Of a DNA stretch of 35,133 nucleotides, positions 10,026 to 20,096 are shown one piece after another. Position 1 is the first letter of the stretch; each line of letters starts with the position of its first letter. The notes beneath the pieces are model-generated. The model did no database searches, was not told where the DNA came from, and worked only from the letters and a program-made list of their open reading frames with translations. The position numbers and the translations under genes are program-made. The stretch comes from Acidobacteriota bacterium (GTDB taxonomy: Bacteria; Acidobacteriota; Terriglobia; UBA7540), in contig JAHEKS010000011.1 in the NCBI GenBank assembly GCA_024638215.1, forward strand, positions 1 to 35,133, in the 5' to 3' direction.

Positions 10026-10095
10026 ACGAAATCGAAGCGGTCTTGAACCAGCAGGCCCAATTTGTGGGTAATTGAAAGCAGCTTCGGACGCTTAC

Positions 10096-10103
10096 AGATC
10101 ACC
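10096..10103. repeat. Right target-site duplication AGATCACC
   Basis: Matches 8221-8228 exactly. Confidence 0.85.
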
Positions 10104-10360
10104 CAATATCCATGCGCCTTCTGTGAAGGTCTTGAGGGCCAGACGATTGCGACCATTTGTGGCGGTTTTTGATTGCGGTGTGCACCAAAATGTGCACCAA
10201 ATTTCAGCGTACGTTCTGGCGTCGGTGGGGGCTGGGTCGGACCTTCCATGCCTAGCTTGGAAAGTCGACCCCGATTGAAAATTCAAAACGCAGGGTCGCA
10301 AAAGGCAAGGTCCATTCCGGCTTTTGCGGTGCAGTTCCTGCACTTGCGTTCGGTGGATCC

Positions 10361-10410
10361 CAGTCCTGAAAAGGCTGGCGTCGGCGGTTCAACTCCGTCC
10401 CGCGGCACCA
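10361..10410 (+). other. 3'-half tRNA-Phe(GAA) fragment, probable att scar
   Basis: CAGTC-CTGAAAA-GGCTG (anticodon GAA), GCGTC, GGCGG-TTCAACT-CCGTC T-arm, CCGCGGC-A-CCA; no matching D-arm or 5' acceptor upstream. Confidence 0.75.
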
Positions 10411-10738
10411 TCAAATCAGACACTTGCAGACCGCAAAATCCAAGAACCTGTTCCAATTTGTTCCAAAACTCAAATCCAGGCCCGGCCGAAGTTTGTCTCA
10501 AAGCTTGGACACCCCGGACACTTGCGATCATGCTACCCGCGTCAAGGTCGAGGTGTAGCGCGTGTTAGGCCATGCGGACCCGACTTCCAATAATTCGACA
10601 AATGTTGCGACCGCATGTTGCTTCGAGGCACCCTGTGCAGTCACTGCACTCGCACATTGTCTGTCACGGGCTGGTCTAATGCCTCGACAAACATGCAAGT
10701 CCCCTGCAGCGACGGCGGGCTTCGTCAGGGGGTGTACC

Positions 10739-10972
10739 ATGAAGGAATTGGCACGGCAGACCGGATTCCCGCCCTGGTACATCAAGCGGCAGGCGCAACG
10801 TCTTGGATTGACGATGCACCCCGATCGCCGCGCGTGCACACCGGAGGAACTCGATACGCTCGACAAGTTACTCGGGAAGGAAGACCAGACGTGGTTCCTA
10901 GACTTATTCCTCCTGCAAAGAATCAGCTTGCAAGAACCACCCGGTTGGCACCATTTGGAAGAAGAGAACTAA
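10739..10972 (+). CDS. Small putative HTH/MerR-like DNA-binding protein
   Basis: MKELARQTGFPPWYIKRQAQRLGLTMHPDRRACTPEELDTLDKLLGK..., HTH-like first 30 residues. Confidence 0.5.
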   Translation: MKELARQTGFPPWYIKRQAQRLGLTMHPDRRACTPEELDTLDKLLGKEDQTWFLDLFLLQRISLQEPPGWHHLEEEN

Positions 10973-11220
10973 AGGGTTCGCAACTCAATAGCCCTTCCAT
11001 GGAGCGAGACTTGCGTAAGATTTTAATTCAGTAAGTCACTGCCTTGCAGGCATAATTGACTCGTTTTTCGACGCGACGTGCTCACATTAAGATCTTCAAG
11101 GTTGGCCAGCTTCTCTAATCCACAAAGACAGTCGTTCGCCTGTACGTTTCGATTCCCATTCACGTCCTACCCATCTAAAACCATTCTTGGTAAGAACGCA
11201 TTTCATCTTCCGGACTTGAT

Positions 11221-11637
11221 ATCGGCCAGGACCTCACAGACAGCGCGTTTGACCCTAGGAGCATTGACATTGCCCAGCGTATTTTCGATCCGGCCGACTA
11301 TGTATGGCTACGCGACGAATTGTGTTTTCCGGAAGCAGCCCGCATCCTTGCGAAGCATCGAAAGGAGTTGGCCCTCAGCTGGCTGAAGGAACTCCAAAGA
11401 TCACTCAAGGCGCTCAGCAAGCTTCCCGAGGCAACGATGGCAAATGGACGTGAAGTTTCAAGCAGGCACCTGCTTTGGCTTACGTTGCGATCGAATTTTC
11501 TGGTGAGTTATGCGCTTCTGGTGATTCGGTTTTTCGGACCTTACCACCAATTGGTCCCTCGTCTTACCCGGCTGCAGTCCCGGCGGTGTCGAGGACGCGA
11601 GCAAGGTCGCACTAGAGCGGCTCCAGCGGGACGGTGA
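11221..11637 (+). pseudogene. Degenerate fragment of a hypothetical membrane protein
   Basis: Reading frame DLTDSAFDPRSIDIAQRIFDPADYVWLRDELCFPEAARILAKHRKELALSWLKELQRSLKALSKLP...LTLRSNFLVSYALLVIRFF, then apparent out-of-frame sequence; start unclear. Confidence 0.4.
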
Positions 11638-11809
11638 CGTGTCGTTCGCCAAAATTCCAGCCGACTCTGAGGGAATTCGAAGCTCTTAGCTTCGCGGGCG
11701 TTCTGGTATAAGTACTGGTTATGCTTCAATATCTGACGCTGTGCTTGGGCTTCACGCGCCGATGCCCAAGCATCGAGCCGGAGTTTCCACTGCTTTGCCT
11801 TGAATTAGG

Positions 11810-12445
11810 TCAGTCAGCGCGCTTCTGCCAAACCGCCTCGTATTCGTTGAAGGTTCTGGCGCCGTGGACGAGAACCAAACGGTTGTCCAGTGCGAACCGG
11901 TCTAGCCTGTCCGCCGTCGGAAAGCCCATGCCCTTCACTATCCTTGTTCCGATGGACGCGACCCAGTCCGGGAAAGCGAAATCTGTGTAGATGAGGCAAC
12001 CCTCGGACCTCAGCACCCTGAGCATCTCGGATAGTGCCTCAGGCCAATTCGGGATGTGGTGACTCACTTTGTAGGTTGCGACGAAATCGAATTCGCTTTC
12101 GCTGAACGGCAGCTTCGTCCCGTCCACCGAGAGGAACCGCGCATTCTTGGCGTTGTTGCACATTTCCCGCGCCGCTTCAATCTGGTCCGGGTCCGCATCT
12201 ATTCCCGTCACGTTCAAGCCAAGCATCGACACCAGATGGAGTGCAGTCGCTCCGTTGCCGCACCCAAAGTCCAGGTAGCTCTGCCCAGGCGCGACGCCAG
12301 CCAGCCTAAGCATCTTTTCGGCGTGTTGAGCGACCCGCCGCGTGCGCCCCGGCCGGTTGACGAATAGCTTCTCAAACCTTCCCATCTTCATACTGGTAAG
12401 CTCGCAATCGCTCAAACAGGGGCTAAAGCCCTTTCTCGAACTCAT
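11810..12445 (-). CDS. Class I SAM-dependent methyltransferase
   Basis: 211 aa with LDFGCGNGATALHLVSMLGLNVTGIDADPDQIEAAR. Confidence 0.92.
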   Translation of the reverse strand: MSSRKGFSPCLSDCELTSMKMGRFEKLFVNRPGRTRRVAQHAEKMLRLAGVAPGQSYLDFGCGNGATALHLVSMLGLNVTGIDADPDQIEAAREMCNNAKNARFLSVDGTKLPFSESEFDFVATYKVSHHIPNWPEALSEMLRVLRSEGCLIYTDFAFPDWVASIGTRIVKGMGFPTADRLDRFALDNRLVLVHGARTFNEYEAVWQKRAD

Positions 12446-12814
12446 CTCCTAGCGATCGGAAACGCGGATTTATCCTCGCCCACTTTTTGAAATCCCAGTC
12501 GCCTTTTGCGGTTTCTTGGCGGAGGTTGACGGCAGGGCTTTCTCTGTCTCGGTGGCATTCATCGTTTCTTGAGAAATGCCTCTCCGCGCTTCCAACTCGC
12601 GCAGAAGCGACAGCGCGAAAGCCACCGCCTTTGCCGAGCGCCAGTTTACCGTGCGGCCCGGCAGGGACTGCGGGTACTGCGACTCCCTGGCGGTTTGTTT
12701 AGTGGAATAAACAGCAGGCGGAGGGAACACTTCCAAGCATCGCCTGACCCTCCTTGCAGAGCCAGCCAAATTGTTCGGCCCTTTTTCGTTGCTATAGGTT
12801 CTTCTCCTTCGCGT

Positions 12815-13198
12815 CTATCGTGTGCGCACGGCCTTGTCCAAATCGGAGACCGCCAACACAACGCTGGACTTCTTCGAACCCTTCACCGTTGTCGCGTAGC
12901 CGGAGGTTATATTGACCTCTTTAGCAGCGAGTTTTCCGGCAAAGTATCCAAGCGCCCCGGGCCGGTGCGGCAGTTCGACGAACAACGCATCTGCCTCGGT
13001 GCAGGAGAAACCTCCTTCCAAGGCCTTCTTCGCCTTGTTCACGTTGTCCACGACGACCTGCACCGAACCTTCAGCGGCCGAAGTTGAAGTGAGGAAAGCC
13101 AGGATGTTCACATTGGCGTCGCCAATCACCCTTGCGATGTTTGCCAGTGTACCCGGCCGATTTTCGCAGGAAACTGTAAGCAGTTTTACTTTGGGCAT
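12815..13198 (-). CDS. ACT-domain (tandem ACT) protein
   Basis: From MPKVKLLTVSCENRPGTLANIARVIGDANVNILAF...; strong RBS AAGGAGGTGCTCACC before ATG at 13198. The longer 340-aa call is over-extended. Confidence 0.88.
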   Translation of the reverse strand: MPKVKLLTVSCENRPGTLANIARVIGDANVNILAFLTSTSAAEGSVQVVVDNVNKAKKALEGGFSCTEADALFVELPHRPGALGYFAGKLAAKEVNITSGYATTVKGSKKSSVVLAVSDLDKAVRTR

Positions 13199-13693
13199 GG
13201 TGAGCACCTCCTTGGCCTGCATTCTACGCCAGCGGAGCCCGCGCATCCAAATCGCGAGGGGACCCCGGGCCCGGCCAAATCCGCCCGCATTGGCGCGGGC
13301 TTTGACCCGCAGTTGCGCGTCCGCAAATCCGGAGCCGTAAGACACTGCAAACAGGCTGCCTTGGCTCACCCTACGGCACGGCGTGCCCGGCTTCCTTCGA
13401 ACCGAAGAGGCTTGCTGCCCTGAGCGCCTCGCCGCCATGGAATGCGGGCGAGGGCAAGGGCGGAGATGCCGTCCCGACAGGATTCTCGTCCCTAAAGTCC
13501 CTTTTGCGCATTTGCTGGAATGTGTTCTCCAAGCAAGGAGAAGGCTGCCTGCAAACATTTCCAAGCCGAGCCAGCTCCGCATCTCGTGCGATTCGGGCGA
13601 GACTTGAAATGCTGGGCACCCAGGCATACCATCATGGGCGAAACACAGGTAACCATCTGTTAGGAGCGCCCATGAAGGCGCAGGAGGAAGGCG

Positions 13694-14128
13694 ATGGGAA
13701 AGATTAACTGGACACGTGTGCTTATCGGGGGACTGATAGCCGGCGCCGTTGCCAGCGTGCTTTGGTTTGCAGCTTGGGGGCTTCTCATTCGGCCAAGTCT
13801 GGGTGCTGCGCTTGAGGCATTGGGGCGGCCGCTGCATGAGACTGTCAGTGCCACCGTTCTCATGGTCGTGCTGAACTTCCTCGTGATGATTCTGGTCATT
13901 TGGCTGTATGCAGCCATCCGTCCGCGATACGGCGCGGGCCCGAGGACTGCTGCGTTGGCGGGCGCCGCTGCCGGGCTCTTGGTGGGGGTTTTCCCGGACA
14001 TCGGATGGGGCATGACTCTAAGGCTGATTCCGGCAAGGGTCTGGGCGACGGATGCCGTGGCAAGCCTGGTGGTCATTGTCATAGCGGCTCTCGTCGGGGC
14101 CTGGGCCTATAAAGAGCAGTCGGCTTAG
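13694..14128 (+). CDS. Integral membrane protein, ~4 TM helices
   Basis: 144 aa hydrophobic ORF with good RBS (GGAGGAAGGCG). Confidence 0.75.
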   Translation: MGKINWTRVLIGGLIAGAVASVLWFAAWGLLIRPSLGAALEALGRPLHETVSATVLMVVLNFLVMILVIWLYAAIRPRYGAGPRTAALAGAAAGLLVGVFPDIGWGMTLRLIPARVWATDAVASLVVIVIAALVGAWAYKEQSA

Positions 14129-14129
14129 C

Positions 14130-14143
14130 GCCTCCGCGGAGGC
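14130..14143. other. 14-bp perfect GC palindrome after the membrane protein stop codon
   Basis: GCCTCCGCGGAGGC; no T-tract, so not called a terminator. Confidence 0.4.
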
Positions 14144-14435
14144 CGGTTCTCCGGAATTGCGACGCCTTTTCGGCAAGGGGGGATATCCGTTGCCCCCCAG
14201 CTCCCAGGTTCAGGGGCAGGCCCCAAAAGCGCGGCGAGGCAGAGGATTTGCGGGGCGCGGACTATGAACAGTGGGAACGTCCGTTCAGGCTGTCCGGCCT
14301 CCAAGCCGGTCGCGGCTTCCTCAGTTTCCGCCCCTGCCAGTCCGCCCAGCTTATTGTTCCCCTAATGTTTCCTATGGTACATTGACACAGGCCGAGGGCA
14401 TGGGAGCACGAAAAGCACGAATGGAGTCATCGAGG

Positions 14436-17291
14436 TCACCGATTTGCGGCAACAACGGTGTGGGAAGTGGCCATCGCGCGCTGTACGTCGCGGACGAGGA
14501 GTTCCATGCCGTGGCTATGCGCCTCGGAAGCGAGGGCGGTGAGCTGAGCGCGGGCCGAGGCAGGATTAAGTCGCATTTCGATTTCGCCAAGCGCCAGCCG
14601 AGCTTCGCACTCCGTGTTATACAACCCGAGCGCGCGCGATTGTTGGATGACTGAATGGAGCTTTCGAACACACGCAACAAGAATGCTGTTACCTGCGGCT
14701 CCGGGTTTTGCCTCCAAGGCGGCCGCGCGTGCCTGAAGAATTTGCAATGGAAGAGCAAGCACGGGGAACTCGCGAAGGTCGGCAAGTTTGGATGCGCGCG
14801 CAATCGCATCTTTCGCTTCCGCCGCCTTCCCTTGCGCCAGGAGAGACCGGCCAAGAGCTGCGTAGCCGCCGATCTCCTCCCCCGCGCTTTGCTCCTTCTC
14901 AAATTCCGCGATAGCTTGGCGAAGCAGTGGCTCAGCCGCACTGGGGTGCCCCTCGGCTATCGCGAGCTCGGCCAGCGAAACCTGCGGCCAGGCAATGGGG
15001 AAACTGGTCGTCTTGAGGGTCTCAACCGCCCGCTGGTAGTCGTCGCGCGCCCCCTCCAGGTTTCCTGACGCCTTATCAATGTCCCCGAGCACGGTCAGGG
15101 CGTTGGCCAATTGCCAAGGATCGTCTCTGTAAGCCCCCTGCGATTTGAGCTGGTCTTCAATCTCCTGCCGCGCCTGTTGAACCTCTCCCTGCATCAGCAG
15201 GAGAGATGCGTGTTGGGTATGCGCGTACTTGTCGGTGTAGCCGGCGCTGGAATCATCAAGCTCCCAAACCTGGCGGTACATGTCGGCGGCCTGGCCCAAT
15301 CGCCCGCGCAATACCAGGATATCCGAAATATTATTCCTTGCAATTGTAATATCTATTATGTTGTCGACTGCCTGAAAATGTTCCAGGGCTTTACGCAGGG
15401 CCTGTTCTGCCCGGCTCCATTGTCCTTCGTCTTCCAGCACGAGAGAAAGGTTGTTGAGAGCGACTCCAGCCTTCCCTCGGTCTCCCGCACTCTGAAACGC
15501 GCGTTCGGCTCGCTCATAAAGCGGAATCGCTTCCAGGTCGTGCCCGCTCAGGCGCTCCATTTCCGCCATGAGTTGCAAGCAACTCGCCGCTTCGTCGCGG
15601 TTGCCAGCCGCAAGGTAGATCTCGTAGGCCTTCTCGCATTCCGGCGGAGCCTGGAGACGCTTCAGATTCATGTGGCAGAGACCCTGTTCAGCCTTTGCAT
15701 ACACCAACTTCCTGCCTTGCGCCTGTGCCTTTACCGCCGCACTGGAATACAGGCGCTCTGCGGCTCTCCCATCCCTATAAACCATAATGTCGGCTTCCCC
15801 CAAGTCCAAATCGGGGTCGTCGCTGGCCGGAAGAGGGAGGCGGCGAAGCTGCCGAATGGTTTCGAGCGCCTCGTCGAGACGAGAGCACTCGAACTGCAAT
15901 TTAGCCAATTGCAGGCCATAGTCCAGATTATCTGGGCGCAACTGGAACAACGCGTGATAGACCGAAGCGGCCTTTTCGTGGTTGCCGAGGCTCTCGTAAT
16001 AGTCGCCTTCCACCACCAACCGCTCGGCGCGCGGCAGATCGGTTGAAAGATCCAATGCCTTCTTCGCTTCCTCTTTGCGCTTCTGTTCGTAGCCGAGCGC
16101 CGACCAGGCCCGCGCCAGCATGGCGTGGGCGAGCGAGAATTTCGGGTCAGCCTCGGTTGCCGCCTCCAACAAATCTCTGGCGGCCAGAGCATCGAACTCG
16201 CGCAATTTAGCGAGCCCCAGCGCGTAAAACCGGGCCGTGTCAGGATCCAGCGGCGATGACGCCAGCAAGCCCGCCTCTTCAGACTCTTGCAGGCGCGGAA
16301 CGCCCATCCGGTCCCTCAGCTTGCCGCCAAGTCGCGACACGATTTCAAATAGATCTTTGGCGCTCCCGGTTTCCGCGTCCTCAGCCAATATTTCGCCGTT
16401 CTTGGCATCTTGCAGACGCACGTCAAGCCGTACTTCTCCACCTCCGGAGCTTCCAATGGCCGTGTACGAACCCAAAACCAGGAAATCACCGTTCAGAGCA
16501 GTCCCAATGCGCGCCGCGGTCTTCTGATCCAGGGAGTCGGCTTGTGGCCACGGAGAGGTGCGGCGAAGATTGGCAACATCTTCTCCAGGGACCAGCCGCA
16601 GCGTGCTGCCGCCCGCCAGTTCTGTGCTCAACATCTCGGAAAATGCGGTCGCCAGCCAGGCGTCGTCCGCTTGGCCCGAGATGTTACGAAATCCCAGCAC
16701 CGCGACGGAGGAGCGTCCCTTACGAGGATGAACAGCCGCTTGGACAGGTACGGAGTGGACGCCCCTTCGAGGGCGGGCAAGAAAGAGAATAGCGGGCAAG
16801 ACGACAAGCAAGAGAGAGGCAAAGGCGGCAAATCGCCAACGGAGCCAAATGCCTTGTCGGCCGATGGTCCTCCGGAGTGGGCTCCGCGGATTCTGCTGGG
16901 CAGGGGAGCTGGGTCCAGCTGGGGCTTGGCTTTCTTGCGCGGTAGGCAAGCTGGCAAGCGTTACCGGCACGATAAGGCGATATCCGCGCTTGGGGACGGT
17001 TTCGATGAAGCGCGGTTTCTTCGGGTCGTCATTCAAGGCGGCACGGAGTTTCTTCAAAGCGGCGTTCAGGCTGCCGTCAAAATCCACATAGGTGCCATTC
17101 GGCCAAAGCTGCTGCCGAATCTCTTCGCGGGTGATTACTTCACCTGGGCGGCTGAGCAACAGGGTAAGGACTTGGAAGGGTTGGACCTCGATTTTAACGC
17201 GCAGTCCTTGGCGGGTTAACAGGCCGCGGGAAAGGTCGGCCTCAAAAGCGCCGAACCGCACGATGCGGCGCGATAAAGCGATGGTTCCCAT
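14436..17291 (-). CDS. CadC/OmpR-type winged-helix regulator fused to TM and TPR repeats
   Basis: IVRFGAFEADLSRGLLTRQGLRVKIEVQPFQVLTLLLSRPGEVITREEIRQQLWPNGTYVDFDGSLNAALKKLRAALNDDPKKPRFIETVPKRGYRLI, then TM and long TPR region; start at ATG 17291 preferred. Confidence 0.9.
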   Translation of the reverse strand: MGTIALSRRIVRFGAFEADLSRGLLTRQGLRVKIEVQPFQVLTLLLSRPGEVITREEIRQQLWPNGTYVDFDGSLNAALKKLRAALNDDPKKPRFIETVPKRGYRLIVPVTLASLPTAQESQAPAGPSSPAQQNPRSPLRRTIGRQGIWLRWRFAAFASLLLVVLPAILFLARPRRGVHSVPVQAAVHPRKGRSSVAVLGFRNISGQADDAWLATAFSEMLSTELAGGSTLRLVPGEDVANLRRTSPWPQADSLDQKTAARIGTALNGDFLVLGSYTAIGSSGGGEVRLDVRLQDAKNGEILAEDAETGSAKDLFEIVSRLGGKLRDRMGVPRLQESEEAGLLASSPLDPDTARFYALGLAKLREFDALAARDLLEAATEADPKFSLAHAMLARAWSALGYEQKRKEEAKKALDLSTDLPRAERLVVEGDYYESLGNHEKAASVYHALFQLRPDNLDYGLQLAKLQFECSRLDEALETIRQLRRLPLPASDDPDLDLGEADIMVYRDGRAAERLYSSAAVKAQAQGRKLVYAKAEQGLCHMNLKRLQAPPECEKAYEIYLAAGNRDEAASCLQLMAEMERLSGHDLEAIPLYERAERAFQSAGDRGKAGVALNNLSLVLEDEGQWSRAEQALRKALEHFQAVDNIIDITIARNNISDILVLRGRLGQAADMYRQVWELDDSSAGYTDKYAHTQHASLLLMQGEVQQARQEIEDQLKSQGAYRDDPWQLANALTVLGDIDKASGNLEGARDDYQRAVETLKTTSFPIAWPQVSLAELAIAEGHPSAAEPLLRQAIAEFEKEQSAGEEIGGYAALGRSLLAQGKAAEAKDAIARASKLADLREFPVLALPLQILQARAAALEAKPGAAGNSILVACVRKLHSVIQQSRALGLYNTECEARLALGEIEMRLNPASARAQLTALASEAHSHGMELLVRDVQRAMATSHTVVAANR

Positions 17292-17568
17292 AAACCCTGC
17301 CCTGGGTTCGGAAGGTACGCTGCAATTATACCACGCAGTCAATAGGCCGCATCCCCTAACTTGATCCAACCCCAAGTGTCGTCCTGGCAAGGCGTTGCGC
17401 GGTCAGAATTCGGTCAGAAACACTTCCTTTGACAGGACACGGCGCTTCGCCTACGGTGGCGCGCGAGGGCGAAGATCGAAACAAACAGAGCTGGAAAAAC
17501 GGACGGAGCAGCGAAGCTCAGGTCCGGGCAGAGTTCCGCGAAAAGTCTATGAGGTCGGGAGGCGGACG

Positions 17569-18522
17569 ATGACGAAACTTCATAGCATGAACAGCGAAAC
17601 GACGCGCGGGCAGGGAGAGGATAGGGCCAGGCAGGCGCGACATCTCAGACGTCTAAGTTCCAAATGGCTGGTCGGCGGCCTTGTCATGGCCGCGATAACC
17701 TTCTATGCCGGAAACGCCTATTGTGGCGAAGCCGGCCCCGTCCAATTCCCGATTCTCGGGATTGGTTTCACTCAAGTTTTACGGCTGACGGTGGTGGCGC
17801 ATCCACCCAGTCCGAATTTCGCGGCCACGGGTTGCATCGCGCAATTGGGCTTTGCCAACCTCCAAGGGAACCTGCTTCCAGCCGTGCAGAAGACGGTCAA
17901 CCTCCTGCCTGGGCAGGCGGATTTCCTGGACTTTCCGGGGTCCTCGGTGTTGACGACGCTCGGTCAACGAATCGAGCTGCGGCCCATATCCGTGATAACG
18001 CCGGACCCGGCGACCGGGATGGGGACAGACTGCGACTTCTTCGCAGAGATTTTTGATCCGGCAAGTGGTTTCAGCCGCGTTTACGCTGATCCCGGCCCGA
18101 CCCAAATGCCCGGCAATGAAGGCGATTTTCCGCTGATGGGCGTGGCGTTCGGCCAGGTGCTGCGCTTGACCGCGGTGGCGGCAGACCCCGAACCCCAAAT
18201 AAACCCCTCGGGCGGAACGATCACGCCCGGCCCGTGCGAGGTGACGCTGAGCTTTGCGGACGCGAACGGTATTGAGCGTCCGCCCAGCCCAAACCTCACG
18301 CTGAATCCCGGCCAGGGAGGTTACGTGAACTTTGTCGCCTCGAGTGAGGTGACGCAAATCGGGCAACGAGCCCTCGTCCGTCCGGTGATTACGGTTGCTT
18401 CGGTTCCCGGCGCCGATGCTTGCATGGGAGTCAAAGCCTCGGCGGAAATTTTCGTCCGGCTCACCGGCACCACGTGGTCTGAGAAAGCTCCCGGCCCGAA
18501 TGGTGTTCCTGCGGTGCAGTAG
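17569..18522 (+). CDS. Exported hypothetical protein with two related domains
   Basis: TM/signal then two repeats (IGFTQVLRLTVVAHPPSPN... and VAFGQVLRLTAVAADPEPQ...). Confidence 0.7.
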   Translation: MTKLHSMNSETTRGQGEDRARQARHLRRLSSKWLVGGLVMAAITFYAGNAYCGEAGPVQFPILGIGFTQVLRLTVVAHPPSPNFAATGCIAQLGFANLQGNLLPAVQKTVNLLPGQADFLDFPGSSVLTTLGQRIELRPISVITPDPATGMGTDCDFFAEIFDPASGFSRVYADPGPTQMPGNEGDFPLMGVAFGQVLRLTAVAADPEPQINPSGGTITPGPCEVTLSFADANGIERPPSPNLTLNPGQGGYVNFVASSEVTQIGQRALVRPVITVASVPGADACMGVKASAEIFVRLTGTTWSEKAPGPNGVPAVQ

Positions 18523-18605
18523 ATGGCGTGAACAACCATCAACGGCAGGTCTGTGAAACGTCACCGGCTGGAGAATCCATGCTTGATTTGCAAAGGAGCA
18601 AAGCC

Positions 18606-20048
18606 ATGCGAAGAAAACTTGTGAATCTGGGGCTTCTGATCGTTGTCGGCGGTTCAATTTTCCTGAAGCCGCCTACCACCTTTGGCGCAGCGCCAGGGCA
18701 AGCAGGGAATCCGCTGACCCCGGCGGGACGAGCGCCGCTGACCAATGCCGAGGTGATAAGAATGCTGCAAGCGATCATGACTTCGATTCGGTCGAATCCC
18801 GTCAAGTTTGATCTATCACCCGCCGGGGTCGCCGCGTTGCGACAAGCAGGAGTGAGCGAAAAGATCTTGTTGGAAATGATGGAGCGGCAGAGACAGGCCA
18901 ATGCCTCGGGTGCGAACTCCACCAATCCTGGGTCACAGGGCAGCACCCCGGGGAAGCCGTCAGGGAAGCTGACGCCGCAACAGGTGAACGCGATGCTTGC
19001 GAGGGTACGCAGCGGGAAGGGGACCCTCAGCCCAGTCATCGGCAATCCCGCTGCGACCCAGGCCAACTCAGCCCTCATTGGTCTACTACGTCAACAAAAG
19101 CAGACTGCCGTGACGGAGCGGAACCAGACCCCTCCTGGTGGGGGACACCCTCTCAGTCCCAACTTCTCCCGAGCCTCATTGACGAGGGCCCCGTTGACGA
19201 CGGCGGCTGCCGCCCCGCGGTCCTCTCTGGCCAGCCGTGCGCTGGCTCCTTCGGCCACAGCAGCAATCGCCTATGGCTGCCCCTCGACCGGGCCGGCGAC
19301 CGTCTCGCGCGTCAGCGGGCAGCAAGGAAGCGGCGCGGTCTTCACGCAAGATCCCGCGTTCAATCCCTTCACGATCAAGGGCTGCCATTTCGGCAATGGC
19401 AAAGGCCAGGCGCAACTGAATTATTCGAATGGAAGAAAGCTGGCGAACCTGACGGTGGATACCTGGACAGACAACCTGATTACGGTGGAAGTGGACCCTT
19501 CCCTCGTAAACGCCCTCGATCAGAACAATGTCTCGCTGGTGTTGTTTCCCGCAAGCGGACCGCAAGTCACGCGGTCCGGCTTCCGGTTTTACGCCATGCG
19601 GCGCGAGGTCCTGCTGACTACCATTCCCGCCGGTCAAGTTTACCTGACCCCGATCAACGACGACAGCGGCAGCCCTGTGACTCCAAAGTATTCCAGCCCC
19701 TACCAGGGAATGTCCGGGGGGGTTGATCGGATCAACAGTGTTCGATTTGTGGGAGGAACCGACCAGTTCAATTTCACAAAGCTCAAGCCGGGCTTCGTTC
19801 TCGAAAAGTACCAGGTCAAGGAGCTCAGTGCCCCAAGTGCGAATACCAGTTGTGGGATCGCCGTAACGGACGCAACGAATTACACCGACGGCGCATGGGG
19901 TTGGCAGATGGCGGGCAACACGGTTCGTGTGAGCTGGCAGGAGGCGCATTCCCATTCCGCCTGCGACGACGAGAGCGATGCAAGCTATGGGCTGAATGTT
20001 TGGGTTGTGGGACCGGCCCTAAGCCCTGGGACAAGCCTGTGGCAATAG
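18606..20048 (+). CDS. Exported FDLSP-module protein, paralog 1
   Basis: LTNAEVIRMLQAIMTSIRSNPVKFDLSPAGVAALRQAGVSEKILLEMM; RBS AAAGGAG upstream. Confidence 0.8.
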   Translation: MRRKLVNLGLLIVVGGSIFLKPPTTFGAAPGQAGNPLTPAGRAPLTNAEVIRMLQAIMTSIRSNPVKFDLSPAGVAALRQAGVSEKILLEMMERQRQANASGANSTNPGSQGSTPGKPSGKLTPQQVNAMLARVRSGKGTLSPVIGNPAATQANSALIGLLRQQKQTAVTERNQTPPGGGHPLSPNFSRASLTRAPLTTAAAAPRSSLASRALAPSATAAIAYGCPSTGPATVSRVSGQQGSGAVFTQDPAFNPFTIKGCHFGNGKGQAQLNYSNGRKLANLTVDTWTDNLITVEVDPSLVNALDQNNVSLVLFPASGPQVTRSGFRFYAMRREVLLTTIPAGQVYLTPINDDSGSPVTPKYSSPYQGMSGGVDRINSVRFVGGTDQFNFTKLKPGFVLEKYQVKELSAPSANTSCGIAVTDATNYTDGAWGWQMAGNTVRVSWQEAHSHSACDDESDASYGLNVWVVGPALSPGTSLWQ

Positions 20049-20096
20049 GGATAAGCGGATAGATGGTTTGAATTCGTGTCGAGAAGGAGGAGGGGC

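Larger units (their letters stand above)
8229..10095. mobile_element. Complete IS4-family insertion sequence (1867 bp) with passenger ORF
   Basis: Terminal inverted repeats GTAAACGTCCGGTTTTGCTTTCAATTACCCACAAGTTTGGCC (8229-8270) versus reverse complement of 10054-10095 GTAAGCGTCCGAAGCTGCTTTCAATTACCCACAAATTGGGCC (35/42 identical by hand count), flanked by 8-bp direct repeat AGATCACC. Confidence 0.9.

Noticed and set aside
10283-10531. Minus-strand ORF containing LMVPRDGVEPPTPAFSGL
   Set aside because: This peptide is the antisense translation of the tRNA-Phe fragment, a known kind of spurious annotation.
12815-13837. 340-aa extended minus-strand call over the ACT protein
   Set aside because: A strong RBS and ATG at 13198 define the ACT protein; the upstream ~210 aa lack domain features.
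16410-17219. 269-aa plus-strand ORF, and other ORFs opposite 14436..17291
   Set aside because: Antisense to the winged-helix/TPR gene, low-complexity Arg-rich translation typical of GC-rich shadow ORFs.
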